From Paenibacillus ginsengarvi (GTDB lineage: Bacteria > Bacillota > Bacilli > Paenibacillales > NBRC-103111): a stretch of 64,000 bases of DNA. The stretch's first letter is position 1. The number at the start of each line of letters is the position of its first letter. The stretch covers positions 1 to 64,000 of the forward strand of contig NZ_RBAH01000015.1 of the NCBI RefSeq assembly GCF_003626695.1. Direction: 5' to 3'. This document shows positions 1 through 8,484 of the stretch, in pieces. The position numbers and the translations under genes are program-made. The notes under the pieces are model-generated. The model ran no database searches. It saw only the letters and a list, made by a program, of their open reading frames with translations, and was not told the DNA's origin.

Positions 1-591
1 ACTACCAAAGCGAATTCAGGGGGGTTGGTTTCCTATTGCCAAAAACGTGCGTATCCGGAGGATTGCGCAAAGACAATACCCTCCAAGCGGCGTTCTCCCA
101 CCCGATTAATTTTCAGGATAGAAAGTTTATTTGCTAAAGCTTTAAAGCGAAGTGCGACTTTCTGTACCAGAAAAACTTCCGCTAAACCGCGGTCGCTCCT
201 CCTTGAATTTCGTCGATAGACGTTTTTCTTATAATACCACAAGATAGGCTTCGGAACGAAGCGGCTGAAGGGACACGTGTCAGAGAGAGCCGCATGTTCC
301 GGATTAATGTATACAAAAACGATCGAAATTCAAAACTTTTCATGAAGATGCCACGGATTATGGATACCATAACCGGACTTTATATGTTAACATATAAATG
401 ATATTTGCAACAATATTCAATATTTTACCAAATATCCGCGTGTTCCACGTAAACATAGCCTAGTTATTGGCAAAGATAGTAGCAGGCATTCTTATCAAAA
501 TGAAAGATCGTTTATCGAAGCAACCGTTCCGGACCGTTCAGGTTTCATCGGAATCGCTGCGACTAGCGAAGCTGCAAATGAGGTGTAATTT
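1..591. other. Leading 0.6 kb without a recognisable gene
   Basis: No open frame here resembles a protein I know, and the short frames on both strands lack convincing ribosome binding sites. The stretch is AT-richer than what follows, especially around 370-430, and holds the perfect palindrome listed separately. The last 100 bases are presumably the leader and promoter of the Rrf2 regulator that starts at 592. Confidence 0.5.
379..398. promoter_or_regulatory. 20-bp perfect palindrome, candidate operator
   Basis: TTTATATGTTAACATATAAA is identical to its reverse complement. It lies about 190 bp upstream of the CymR-type gene in an AT-rich tract. No U-tract follows, so it is not a terminator. 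It could be a repressor site or a cruciform-prone sequence. The cognate protein is unknown. Confidence 0.4.
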
Positions 592-1011
592 TTGAAAATA
601 TCGACAAAAGGCCGCTACGGACTTACGATCATGATGGAGCTGGCCTCGAAGTTCGGTGAAGGCCCCACATCGCTTAAAAGCATTGCGGAGAAACATCAGC
701 TATCCGAGCATTATTTGGAACAATTGATCGCACCGCTGCGCAACGCCGGTCTCGTAAAGAGTATCCGCGGCGCATACGGCGGTTACATCTTATCGCGCCA
801 GCCCGAGGACATTACGGCGGGCGACATTATTCGCGTGCTGGAAGGACCGATCAGTCCGGTCGATTTCACGGACGAAGACGATCCGGCCAAGCGCGACCTG
901 TGGATTCGAATCAAAAACAGCATTGCCGAAGTGCTTGATTCGACGACGCTGGCGGCCCTGATCGCGTATCAGGACGAAGGCAAAAACGATAATTTCATGT
1001 TTTATATTTGA
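592..1011 (+). CDS. cymR: Rrf2-family regulator, CymR type
   Basis: This 139-residue protein has the Rrf2 architecture: an N-terminal winged helix (about residues 2-60, beginning KISTKGRYGL) followed by the wing motif RGAYGGYILSR and a dimerisation helix. It has no cysteine at all, so it cannot be an Fe-S-binding IscR/NsrR. In Bacillus the cysteine-free member in this position is CymR, the master repressor of cysteine metabolism, which works in complex with CysK. The start is TTG 592, with GAGGTG six bases upstream. The stop lies just before the cysteine desulfurase, as in the Bacillus cymR-iscS pair. Direct regulation of neighbours is not shown by the sequence. Confidence 0.9.
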   Translation: MKISTKGRYGLTIMMELASKFGEGPTSLKSIAEKHQLSEHYLEQLIAPLRNAGLVKSIRGAYGGYILSRQPEDITAGDIIRVLEGPISPVDFTDEDDPAKRDLWIRIKNSIAEVLDSTTLAALIAYQDEGKNDNFMFYI

Positions 1012-1022
1012 CGGTGGAGCCG

Positions 1023-2174
1023 ATGAATCCGATTTATCTCGATCATGCGGCTACGACGCCGATGCGTGCGGAAGTGCTGGAAGCGATGCTTCCTTACTAT
1101 ACGGAGAAGTTCGGCAATCCGTCCAGTCTTCACGCTTTCGGCCGGGAAGCGCGTATTGCGCTGAGCCGTTCGCGCGACCGTATGGCTGAGCTGCTTGGCT
1201 GTTCGCCGTCGGAGCTGCTGTTTACGAGCGGCGGCACGGAAAGCGACAATACGGCGATATTCGGGGCAGCCTCCTTGTACGGCACCGCCAAGAAACATAT
1301 CATTACGACGCAATCCGAGCATCATGCCGTTCTTCATGCATGCGAGCAGCTCGGGCGCTTCGGTTATGACATTACGTATTTGCCCGTTGACGAGACCGGA
1401 CAGGTCAGCGCCTCCGATGTAGCCGATGCGATTCGGCCCGAAACGTTTCTGATCAGCGTCATGTATGCCAACAACGAAGTCGGGACGATTCAGCCGATCG
1501 AATCCATCGGCTCACTAGCGCGCGAGCGCGGCATCCTGTTCCATGTCGATGCAGTTCAGGCGCTTGGCTTGCTTCCTCTTCAGCTATCCGAACTGCCCGT
1601 CGATCTGATGAGCTTCTCGGCACACAAAATATACGGCCCGAAAGGCGTCGGAGCTTTGTACGTTTCGAAGCGGGTCTCCGTAACTCCTCTCCTCGTAGGG
1701 GGCTCCCAGGAGCGCAAACGGCGTGCGGGCACGGAACACGTAGCCGGCATCGTCGGGTTCGCCAAAGCGGCCGAGCTCGCCATCGAGGCACAACCGGACA
1801 ACCGGCGGCATGTACAGCTTTTGCGCGACGAAATGATTGACGGCTTGTCCCGCGAGATCGGGACCGCAGCTTTTACGGTGAATGGCCATCCCTCCAGCGT
1901 TTTGCCGCACATCCTAAACGTCAGCTTCCCCGGCATTGATACCGAGACTATGCTAATGAGTCTGGATTTGGAAGGTATAGCGGCCGCCAGCGGTTCGGCC
2001 TGTACGTCCGGTTCTTTGGAACTTTCCCATGTGCTTCGCGCCATGAGGCTTCCGGAGAGCGTGATGCGCTCCGCTGTTCGCTTCAGCTTCGGTTTAACGC
2101 AGCCTGTCGAACAAATTCGTGCTGCAACTGAAAAAGTTGCAACCATTTCGCGCCGAATTCGTAATAGAACATAA
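1023..2174 (+). CDS. iscS: Cysteine desulfurase (IscS/NifS class)
   Basis: A 383-residue PLP enzyme that takes sulfur from cysteine and passes it as persulfide to tRNA-thiolation or Fe-S assembly partners. It starts NPIYLDHAATTPM, the usual N-terminus of the group. The PLP lysine is K202 (SAHKIYGPKG), and the mobile-loop cysteine is C327 (SGSACTSGSLELSH), matching K206 and C328 of E. coli IscS. I chose ATG 1023 with GGTGGAG upstream. A TTG at 1008 overlaps the cymR stop and would add five residues. In Bacillus the next gene is normally mnmA (trmU), the sulfur acceptor. Here it is absent and a 234-bp gap leads to the PRC-barrel gene. Confidence 0.92.
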   Translation: MNPIYLDHAATTPMRAEVLEAMLPYYTEKFGNPSSLHAFGREARIALSRSRDRMAELLGCSPSELLFTSGGTESDNTAIFGAASLYGTAKKHIITTQSEHHAVLHACEQLGRFGYDITYLPVDETGQVSASDVADAIRPETFLISVMYANNEVGTIQPIESIGSLARERGILFHVDAVQALGLLPLQLSELPVDLMSFSAHKIYGPKGVGALYVSKRVSVTPLLVGGSQERKRRAGTEHVAGIVGFAKAAELAIEAQPDNRRHVQLLRDEMIDGLSREIGTAAFTVNGHPSSVLPHILNVSFPGIDTETMLMSLDLEGIAAASGSACTSGSLELSHVLRAMRLPESVMRSAVRFSFGLTQPVEQIRAATEKVATISRRIRNRT

Positions 2175-2408
2175 TAGACTGTTAAGCCACGTGTTCACGT
2201 GCCGGAGGAGGTGCGCCTATCGCAAACCGATCCAGCTTTTTCCCGTAGATAACACCGTATTTACGCTACCTTACGCCAAGGACAACCGACGCCCTAAGTG
2301 CGTGCGGAACAGGAATAAACTTCCGCCGGGGCGAGCATCATATATACGAACGTGTACGCTGAGGAAGCGGCTTGAATCAGCAAAGCTTGTAGGAGGATAA
2401 GGAAACCC

Positions 2409-2930
2409 TTGCGCAAAGCTGGAGACATCATGGGGCTTCCCGTTCTGATTCTCGCAACGGGTAAGCAGGCAGGAATAGCCAAAGATTTTTTGATCGATCG
2501 CGATTGGAAGCTGAGAGGCATCCTGATTGAGGCGAAAGGCTGGTTCGCCGCGTCCCGCTATATCGAATGGGACGACATCGAAGCTATTGGCGCGGACGCC
2601 GTCACTATAAAGGACGAGCAGGCCGTCCGTGACCTGGGCGAAGAAACGGCCGATCTCGTGCCGCTTCTGGATGGCAGCTTCAAATTGAAAGGATTGCCGG
2701 TCGTCACGGCTAGCGGCGACGAGCTTGGCTTTGTGGAAGATGTTTATTTTGGTACGCAAATGGATAAAAAGATACTAGGATACGAGTTATCCGGAGGATT
2801 GATATCCGACCTAACCGAAGGACGCAGATGGCTCCCATTGCCCGAAGAGGCGACGATCGGGGAGGACGCCGTGATCGTACCGGTCCATTGCGATCTAAAA
2901 GACGCACCATCAATTGAAGAAATAGGGTGA
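2409..2930 (+). CDS. yrrD: PRC-barrel domain protein, YrrD-like
   Basis: A 173-residue soluble protein with two PRC-barrel beta domains: about residues 5-75 (GLPVLILATGKQAGIAKDFL) and 90-165 (GLPVVTASGDELGFVEDVYF). PRC barrels are small interaction domains found in ribosome maturation and photosynthetic proteins. The Bacillus YrrD family has no firm function. TTG 2409 is preferred over ATG 2430 because the resulting N-terminus, RKAGDIMGLPV, keeps the usual family start and AGGAGG lies 12 bases upstream. The gene overlaps or abuts the following zinc-ribbon gene. Its position between the desulfurase and the AI-2E permease matches the Bacillus yrr region. Confidence 0.82.
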   Translation: MRKAGDIMGLPVLILATGKQAGIAKDFLIDRDWKLRGILIEAKGWFAASRYIEWDDIEAIGADAVTIKDEQAVRDLGEETADLVPLLDGSFKLKGLPVVTASGDELGFVEDVYFGTQMDKKILGYELSGGLISDLTEGRRWLPLPEEATIGEDAVIVPVHCDLKDAPSIEEIG

Positions 2931-2935
2931 TTATG

Positions 2936-3133
2936 ATGCTCAGATGTCCGAACTGCAACTCCAAGGATATTGGAAAAATCGGCTCCCACCAGTTTTACTG
3001 CTGGAGCTGCTTTATTGAATTAACCGTAAACGGCGACAAAATGTCCGTGTATCAAGTAGAAGAAGACGGTACGCTCAGCTCGCTGGACGATTTGTTCTTT
3101 GAGGAAGAAATCCCGGAAGTTCACGCGAACTAA
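2936..3133 (+). CDS. Small zinc-ribbon protein
   Basis: A 65-residue acidic protein with two CXXC knuckles, CPNC at residues 4-7 and CWSC near residue 25, which should bind one zinc ion. The remainder is an acidic tail (SLDDLFFEEEIPE). Alternative starts exist at GTG 2927 and ATG 2933. ATG 2936 has the best spacing from AGGGTGA. It probably shares a transcript with the PRC-barrel gene, and a terminator follows 40 bases downstream. No catalytic motif is visible. A small single-strand nucleic-acid or protein-binding ribbon is likely, but the role is unknown. Confidence 0.8.
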   Translation: MLRCPNCNSKDIGKIGSHQFYCWSCFIELTVNGDKMSVYQVEEDGTLSSLDDLFFEEEIPEVHAN

Positions 3134-3173
3134 GGAAGCGATCCCGATAGACCGCTTAAGCTTTCATAAGACG

Positions 3174-3209
3174 AGAGAGATCACGCCAAGCCGGCGCGGT
3201 CTCTTTTTT
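3174..3209 (+). terminator. Rho-independent terminator
   Basis: An inverted repeat, AGAGAGATCACGCC against GGCGCGGTCTCTT with one mismatch and one wobble, is followed by six T. It ends the operon running from the cymR region to the zinc ribbon. Confidence 0.8.
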
Positions 3210-3300
3210 GCTGCGCTTAACTCCTTCCGTATTCGCTCAGGTTCGTGAATGAAGCGGACCGGGTTGTACATATACTGTAGTGGGAAGGAGGCGGCAAAGC

Positions 3301-4374
3301 TTGGACAAATTCATCAAAAATAAATGGTTCGCCATCATGGTATACGTGCTGCTCGGATTGGCCATTTTGTTCATGCTGCTGCAAATAGGGCCGATCCTTT
3401 CTGCAGCTTACGGGTTTTTGAAGGCAGTGCTGGCGCCTTTTCTGATCGCTCTCATCATCTCTTACGTGCTGAACCCGATCGTGCGTATGTTGAACGTACG
3501 CAAAGTTCCGCGAACGGCGGCCGTATTGCTCATTTACGCCGTCTTCATCACCTCTTTCGTCGTTATCGTGATGAACTTGACGCCGATCTTCGTCAAGCAG
3601 ATCGGGGAGCTTAACGAGCATATGCCGGAATTAACGATGCGGGCGCAAGGGCTGTTCGACGGCTTGAACGACAATCGGATGCTTCCTTTGAGTGTGCGCA
3701 GCGGCATCAACGACGCGCTGCTGAAGGCGGAGAACGGCCTGTCCAAATTTATTTCAAACTTTGTCGACGGCATCGGCAGCACGATCAATATGCTGATGAT
3801 CGCATTTATCGTGCCGTTTCTCGCCTTTTACATTTTGAAGGATTACCAGCTTATCGAAAAAACGGTTCTCGCCACGGTCCCCCGCGCACACCGGCACAGC
3901 GCCATCAAACTTGTGATCGACATCGATACGGCCCTCGGCAATTACATACGCGGACAGTTTATCGTATGCGTGCTCGTTGGTCTTCTCGCGTACATCGGCT
4001 ATTGGCTCATCGGGATGCCTTATGCGCTGCTGCTTGCCAGTATCGTGGCTATATTTAATATAATTCCTTATTTGGGGCCGTTTTTCGGGGCGGCTCCCGC
4101 TATTGTTATGGCTTCCACCGTGTCGTTTAAAATGGTGCTGTTCGTTGTGTTCGTTAATCTGCTCGTGCAAATCCTGGAAGGAAACGTCATCTCTCCCCAA
4201 GTTGTCGGACGAACGCTGCATTTGCATCCGCTGCTTATCATCTTCGCCTTGCTGGTAGGCGGCGAGCTTGCCGGCATTATCGGGCTTATACTCGCCGTAC
4301 CGCTGTTTGCCGTAGGCAAAGTAATCGTTCAGCACATTTATTTGTATTACGTGAATCGAAGGCCGACTTCCTGA
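3301..4374 (+). CDS. yrrI: AI-2E family transporter (YrrI/PerM-like)
   Basis: A 357-residue integral membrane protein of the AI-2E exporter/PerM family. The pattern is an N-terminal hydrophobic pair (about residues 8-60), a further segment at 65-95, a soluble helical stretch, and a C-terminal cluster of helices. The cluster holds the family signature ASIVAIFNIIPYLGPFFGA and the final GLILAVPLFAVGKV. Members export small signalling molecules or act in Na+/H+ exchange, and the substrate cannot be told here. TTG 3301 follows AAGGAGG by nine bases. In Bacillus yrrI lies directly upstream of alaS, while here alaS starts 23 kb further on. Confidence 0.88.
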   Translation: MDKFIKNKWFAIMVYVLLGLAILFMLLQIGPILSAAYGFLKAVLAPFLIALIISYVLNPIVRMLNVRKVPRTAAVLLIYAVFITSFVVIVMNLTPIFVKQIGELNEHMPELTMRAQGLFDGLNDNRMLPLSVRSGINDALLKAENGLSKFISNFVDGIGSTINMLMIAFIVPFLAFYILKDYQLIEKTVLATVPRAHRHSAIKLVIDIDTALGNYIRGQFIVCVLVGLLAYIGYWLIGMPYALLLASIVAIFNIIPYLGPFFGAAPAIVMASTVSFKMVLFVVFVNLLVQILEGNVISPQVVGRTLHLHPLLIIFALLVGGELAGIIGLILAVPLFAVGKVIVQHIYLYYVNRRPTS

Positions 4375-4395
4375 GGGAAGCGGCCTTTGATTTGA
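4359..4395. terminator. Hairpin overlapping the stop codon, probably bidirectional
   Basis: AAGGCCGACTTCC pairs perfectly with GGGAAGCGGCCTT across the TGA loop. A loose T-rich tail follows on the plus strand. It separates the AI-2E gene from the convergent nitrilase gene. Confidence 0.65.
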
Positions 4396-4407
4396 TTTGT
4401 CTTCGGT

Positions 4408-5292
4408 TCACGAGTTCCGGTAGGTGTCGTACAGCGCTGTCCGGCGATTGTAAAACGGGGCTACGCCGCCATGGGCGCGATTGTAGGCCAGCATGTCCAG
4501 ATCCGCAGAAGCGCACACGACGCCGTTGCGGTTCGTAGAACCGACGCCTATTATGCCGTTATCCGGAAACGGTTTGTCGCATGGGGCAAAAATGCCGGCC
4601 TGACAGTACCCGGCGTCGACCTGCTCCACATCCGGCATGTTGCCCACAAGGCCGCTCAGCGCGACATACAGCTGATTCTCGACCGCCCGCGCCTGGCTGC
4701 AATGGCGTACGCGCCAATAGCCGGCGGCGGCGTCCGTGTACGACGGGCACAGGATGATTTCCGCGCCCATATCGGCCACGATGCGAGCTCCTTCAGGGAA
4801 CTCGATGTCGTAGCACACTTGAACGGCGACCTTACCGACGGCGGTCTCGTATACTTTATACTCATCGCCCGACAGCAGGGGCCACGCCCGCTGCTCCTCG
4901 GGAGTCAAATGAACTTTTTTGCAGCCTTCGATCCGGCCGTCCGGGAAAAACAGGAACGCCTCGTTATAATAGCGGGCTTCGGCACCAATTGGAGCGTTTT
5001 CCCGGTGAATATGCGTGCCGCCGAGCAAAATGAGGCCGGTTTCGCGGCTCATTTTCGTAAAACGGGATTTGTACTCGTCCGTAAACCGGTGTAAATATTC
5101 GCACGATTCGGCATTGTTCATCTTGGATGCCAGCGACAGCAGCTGCCCGGTCAAATATTCGGGAAATACGATCAGCTTTGCTCCTTCGGACTCGGCTTTC
5201 GCAACATGGCGGCGAATCCGGTTCCAAAACTCGTTCTCAGAACGCAGCGGGCCGATTCCGTATTGGACGGCGGCAATGATGTTAGATGTCAT
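4408..5292 (-). CDS. Carbon-nitrogen hydrolase (nitrilase superfamily)
   Basis: A 294-residue nitrilase-fold enzyme with the complete triad E45 (FPEYLTG), K126 (GCKKVHLTP) and C160 (QVCYDIEFPE). The family hydrolyses amides or nitriles, and some members act on N-carbamoyl compounds or omega-amides. Its substrate is unknown. ATG 5292 overlaps the stop of the upstream GNAT gene as ATGA, which indicates translational coupling. In Bacillus YhcX, and in many other bacteria, a GNAT domain and a nitrilase domain of this kind are one polypeptide. Here they are two genes. A longer upstream frame reading to 5532 is the GNAT region out of frame and is not used. Confidence 0.88.
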   Translation of the reverse strand: MTSNIIAAVQYGIGPLRSENEFWNRIRRHVAKAESEGAKLIVFPEYLTGQLLSLASKMNNAESCEYLHRFTDEYKSRFTKMSRETGLILLGGTHIHRENAPIGAEARYYNEAFLFFPDGRIEGCKKVHLTPEEQRAWPLLSGDEYKVYETAVGKVAVQVCYDIEFPEGARIVADMGAEIILCPSYTDAAAGYWRVRHCSQARAVENQLYVALSGLVGNMPDVEQVDAGYCQAGIFAPCDKPFPDNGIIGVGSTNRNGVVCASADLDMLAYNRAHGGVAPFYNRRTALYDTYRNS

Positions 5293-5939
5293 GAGGCGGT
5301 TTCCCCTCCCGAAATAGTGGTAATGCAACGTTCGTTTCTCCACTCGACCAATACGGCTTTGTTCAGCGATTCTTCGTCCTCCAAGTAGTCGTCCAGCACT
5401 TGGATCGGCACCATGCCCTGCCGCAGCATGAACGAGAGCACCAGGTCCTTGAACTCTCCATCGACTACGCGGCCAACATACTCCTCCGCGCTCATGCTGC
5501 CGGCGTGCAGATGAAAACCCGGAATGCGGCATCCGGCCATAAAACGTTTCAGGCCGGAGCGTACAACGAGCTGCTTGCGCGCTTCATACAGGGCGCCGGC
5601 GACGCCGCGAGACCGGTACGAAGGCCGGACGCACAAGTCTATGCCATACAGGCTGTCGCCCTCCGGGTCGTGTGAGCGCCTGATATAGCCGTTGTCGGAC
5701 ACCTCTGCCCATGTATGCGGCTGTCCCGTATAGGTGATGAGCAGGGAAGTGGCTGATCCGACCACAATCCCGTCGCACAGCGCAACCATCGCGCCTTCCG
5801 GGTATAGAGACACATGATCTTCGATCTGCTCCCTCTTCCACCAGAGCTCCTCGGGAAATGGGGGCGGGAACGCCTCGCGCTGAACGCTCAGCAGCCCCTC
5901 GTAATCGTTTCTCGTATAAGGCCTTATTTCAATAGTCAC
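5289..5939 (-). CDS. GNAT family N-acetyltransferase
   Basis: A 216-residue GNAT acetyltransferase. The N-terminus TIEIRPYTRNDYEGLLSVQ is a typical first strand and helix, and the acetyl-CoA loop is LCVRPSYRSRGVAGALYEAR at about residues 110-130. The GTG at 5939 is chosen because AAAAGGAG lies at the right distance. The extra N-terminal residues of the longer frame (to 6017) overlap the upstream gene. It is the first half of a YhcX-like GNAT/nitrilase pair and is coupled by a 4-base overlap to the nitrilase. The pairing suggests that one step acetylates or protects an amine and the other hydrolyses an amide, but this is inference. Confidence 0.85.
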   Translation of the reverse strand: MTIEIRPYTRNDYEGLLSVQREAFPPPFPEELWWKREQIEDHVSLYPEGAMVALCDGIVVGSATSLLITYTGQPHTWAEVSDNGYIRRSHDPEGDSLYGIDLCVRPSYRSRGVAGALYEARKQLVVRSGLKRFMAGCRIPGFHLHAGSMSAEEYVGRVVDGEFKDLVLSFMLRQGMVPIQVLDDYLEDEESLNKAVLVEWRNERCITTISGGETAS

Positions 5940-5953
5940 CCGATCAACTCCTT

Positions 5954-6580
5954 TTACCATATGGCCCGAATCGAGCGAAGCGGGGAAGTGGCGAACAAGT
6001 AAGCGATGCCACCGCATTCCCGGAGCGTGTAATAGGCGAGCCGCAGCGGCCTGATCTGTACGGGCTCCACGCTTGCGTCGATGCCTATCATCTTCGCCAT
6101 CATCCGGGCTCTGAGGGCGTGGTAGCCGTGAGTGACCAGGACGGCGCTTTTCATCTCGTGCTGCTGCATAAACTCAAGACTGTTATGCAAATTCTCGTAC
6201 GTGCTTCGGGACTTGTCCTCTATGATGATCCGGTTCTCGGGGACGCCTCGTTCGATTAACGTTTTCTTAATTACGGAAGCTTCCGAAGGTTCTCCGGGCA
6301 GGCCGATGCCCCCGGTGGCGATAATAGCCGGAGCGAGCTGATCGTTCCACGCCTCCACTGCCATATCGATCCGCTCTCGCAGCGCCGGGCTCGGCTTGCC
6401 GTTCCAGACGGCGGCTCCAAGCACGATAATGGTGTCAGCCGGCGTTCCTTTTGACGTCTTCCACGTATGCATAATGATCCAGCTCATGCCTCCAAAATAG
6501 AGACCCGCCGCCAAAACGGCGCCAAGCAATAGACGGAAGACGAGCCGGATAGGATGAAGTTTGCGCGCTCGTTTGTTCAT
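5954..6580 (-). CDS. YdcF/SanA-family membrane protein (DUF218)
   Basis: A 208-residue protein with one N-terminal membrane anchor (about residues 15-35, LLLGAVLAAGLYFGGMSWII) and a DUF218 domain: DTIIVLGAAVWNGKPS, then ATGGIG, the ENRIIIEDKSRSTYENL segment and AVLVTHGYHALRA. DUF218 proteins have a nucleotide-binding-like fold and are linked to envelope integrity (SanA, ElyC), but their chemistry is unproven. It is the first gene of a minus-strand operon with the GNAT and nitrilase genes, with only 14 bases to the next start. Confidence 0.85.
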   Translation of the reverse strand: MNKRARKLHPIRLVFRLLLGAVLAAGLYFGGMSWIIMHTWKTSKGTPADTIIVLGAAVWNGKPSPALRERIDMAVEAWNDQLAPAIIATGGIGLPGEPSEASVIKKTLIERGVPENRIIIEDKSRSTYENLHNSLEFMQQHEMKSAVLVTHGYHALRARMMAKMIGIDASVEPVQIRPLRLAYYTLRECGGIAYLFATSPLRSIRAIW

Positions 6581-6831
6581 GTTTAGGTTACCCGCCTATG
6601 TCGCAATTATGTTCCATTATACATGGATTTGCGGCCGAGCTAAAGACGGGGAGTGATTATGGACAAGATCCTGCTTCATGGCCAGCCGTTCCGTCAGACG
6701 GGACGCACTTCCAGTGCTAGAAACAAGGACTTGCTTTAGATTGGCTCCCTACTATTCGGCAACGCTTCCAATCCGTTACAATATATAAGGACAGGATCAG
6801 CAGTACATTCATGTGATTCGGGGGGATTTCT

Positions 6832-7668
6832 ATGTCTTATTTATCGGTCAGCACCTGGAGCCTGCACCGGCTGCTCGGTCCGCTGCGCTGGACCGTCTGG
6901 AACGCAAATGCCGGTACGTTTGAAACGCGTATTCAGGAGCAGCCCGAGATCCATACGCTGCTGGAGCTGCCGGGGGAGGCGGCGAAGCGGGGATATGCGG
7001 CAGTTGAAATATGCCACTTTCACTTCCCGTCTACGGAAGAGGCCTATTTGTCGCAATTGGGCGAAGCGTTTGCCGACGCGGGCGTATCGCTGGATACGCT
7101 GCTGCTCGACTATGGCGACTTGACCTCGCAGGAGGAGCGCCGTGCAGCGGCCGATCTTGCGCTAGCCAAGCGATGGATCGATGTCGCTTCTGCCTGCGGG
7201 GCCAAGCAGATTCGCATCGTTGCGGGTGAAGCTTTGCCGACGGACGAAGAGGCGCTCCGCCGTTCCGCAGCGGCGCTTCTCGAGCTGGCCGCATATGGGG
7301 AAACCTGCCGTGTCCGCGTGGTTACCGAAAATTTCAAGCCATTGACTTCTACCGGCAGCAGCGCTTCCAGGCTGCTGGAGCTGACGGAACAGCGGATCGG
7401 TTTCATCACCGATTTCGGCAACTACAAGGGGGAGACCAAGTACGAGGACATTGCTCTGACGACGCCGCACAGCGTGTCCGTACACGCCAAGGCGATTTTC
7501 AACGAACGGGGCGTACCGGACGAAGCGGAATTCCGCCAATGTTTGGACGCTGTCTTGCAAACGGGCTTCGATGGCGCGTATGTTCTCATTTACGACGGCC
7601 CGGGCGACATGTGGGAAGGATTGGAGCGAGTGAGGCGAATTGTCGAGCCGTACTTGCGGCGCGGCTAA
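6832..7668 (+). CDS. Sugar phosphate isomerase/epimerase-like TIM barrel
   Basis: A 278-residue protein of the xylose-isomerase-like TIM-barrel family (AP endonuclease 2 superfamily). Visible barrel pieces include YAAVEICHFHFP, KQIRIVAGE, VRVVTENFKPLTST, IGFITDFGNYKG and SVSVHAKAIFNE. The E, D and H residues in these strands are candidate metal ligands (VTENF, ITDFGN, VHAK). The family contains inosose dehydratases, tagaturonate and other epimerases and hydroxypyruvate isomerases. Nothing here fixes the substrate. ATG 6832 follows GGGGGGAT. It is a single gene flanked by about 250 bp on each side. Confidence 0.82.
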   Translation: MSYLSVSTWSLHRLLGPLRWTVWNANAGTFETRIQEQPEIHTLLELPGEAAKRGYAAVEICHFHFPSTEEAYLSQLGEAFADAGVSLDTLLLDYGDLTSQEERRAAADLALAKRWIDVASACGAKQIRIVAGEALPTDEEALRRSAAALLELAAYGETCRVRVVTENFKPLTSTGSSASRLLELTEQRIGFITDFGNYKGETKYEDIALTTPHSVSVHAKAIFNERGVPDEAEFRQCLDAVLQTGFDGAYVLIYDGPGDMWEGLERVRRIVEPYLRRG

Positions 7669-7816
7669 GCAAACTGGCGTTTAATTGGAGCTGTGAGATA
7701 AAGGTCGTATTCTGCAGGCGAGCGTCAATGTCTGCCGGGATACGGCTTTTCGGCATGGACAGAAAACCGGCGCGCTGACGATGCTCCGATGAGGACGAAG
7801 ATTTGTGTCGAAAATG

Positions 7817-7842
7817 TGAAACCATTCGTCAAAAGGCGCGTA
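7817..7842 (+). promoter_or_regulatory. Sigma-W-type (ECF) promoter for the flotillin operon
   Basis: TGAAAC, a 16-base spacer and CGTA match the Bacillus sigma-W consensus exactly. It lies 70 bp upstream of the yuaF-like start. Bacillus yuaFGI, the equivalent operon, is known to be sigma-W controlled. Confidence 0.85.
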
Positions 7843-7911
7843 TTAACTAATGACTAGTTAGGTTGATTAAAAATTGGAAAAGGCTGCACGCGGAAAGCGG
7901 GGTGAATCTTC

Positions 7912-8484
7912 GTGGAGCAATTGTTTTGGGCGTGTTTGGCCGGAGGCGTACTGTTTGCTATCGTTACCGTCATCTTGGGCGACCTGATCAGTCATGCGAT
8001 CGACGGCCTCCTCGATTTTTTGTCGGTGGATGCGCTGCGGAAGCTGCGCCCGATGGTGATCGTCAGCGGTATTACGGTATTTGGCGGCGCAGGGCTGCTC
8101 GTCCTGCATTATACGCCGCTAGGCGGGCTGCTTGCGGCTTTAATCGCCATAGCGAGCGCCATCGCGATCGGAGCGCTGGTGTACGTGGCTTATGTACGGC
8201 CGATGGAAAACAGCGAGAACTCTACAGGCTTTTCGATCCACGAGCTGACAGGACGAATCGGAGAAGTGCTGGTGCCGGTTCCGCCGAGAGGCTACGGAGA
8301 AGTGATGGTGAAGATCGGACACGGGAATACGAATCAGATTGCCGCCAGCTTCGACGGCGAAACGCTGAAAGCAGGCGAGCGCGTCGTTATTGTCGAGGTT
8401 CGCGACGATACGCTGTTCGTTAGCCGACTGGACGAAACATCGCCATCCAATGGGAACAAAGACGAGAGAGGAGAGATCGGATGA
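7912..8484 (+). CDS. yuaF: YuaF-like membrane protein with NfeD domain
   Basis: A 190-residue protein with an N-terminal helix (residues 3-25), two further membrane segments at about 45-90, and a C-terminal OB-fold NfeD domain (GRIGEVLVPVPPRGYGEVMV ... LKAGERVVIVEVRDDTLFV). NfeD proteins pair with SPFH proteins. In Bacillus YuaF is encoded with flotillin YuaG and tunes membrane microdomains. GTG 7912 has GGGGTGA six bases upstream. The stop overlaps the flotillin start as ATGA. The perfect sigma-W promoter upstream implies induction by cell-envelope stress. Confidence 0.88.
   Translation: MEQLFWACLAGGVLFAIVTVILGDLISHAIDGLLDFLSVDALRKLRPMVIVSGITVFGGAGLLVLHYTPLGGLLAALIAIASAIAIGALVYVAYVRPMENSENSTGFSIHELTGRIGEVLVPVPPRGYGEVMVKIGHGNTNQIAASFDGETLKAGERVVIVEVRDDTLFVSRLDETSPSNGNKDERGEIG

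Noticed and set aside
2119..2400. Plus-strand frame between iscS and yrrD as a remnant of mnmA
   Set aside because: It starts inside iscS, and its product has no PP-loop motif or other MnmA feature, so it cannot be called a pseudogene of mnmA.
4408..5532. Longer 374-codon version of the nitrilase gene
   Set aside because: The extra 80 codons overlap the GNAT gene in another frame, while ATG 5292 fits both the conserved N-terminus and the 4-base overlap.
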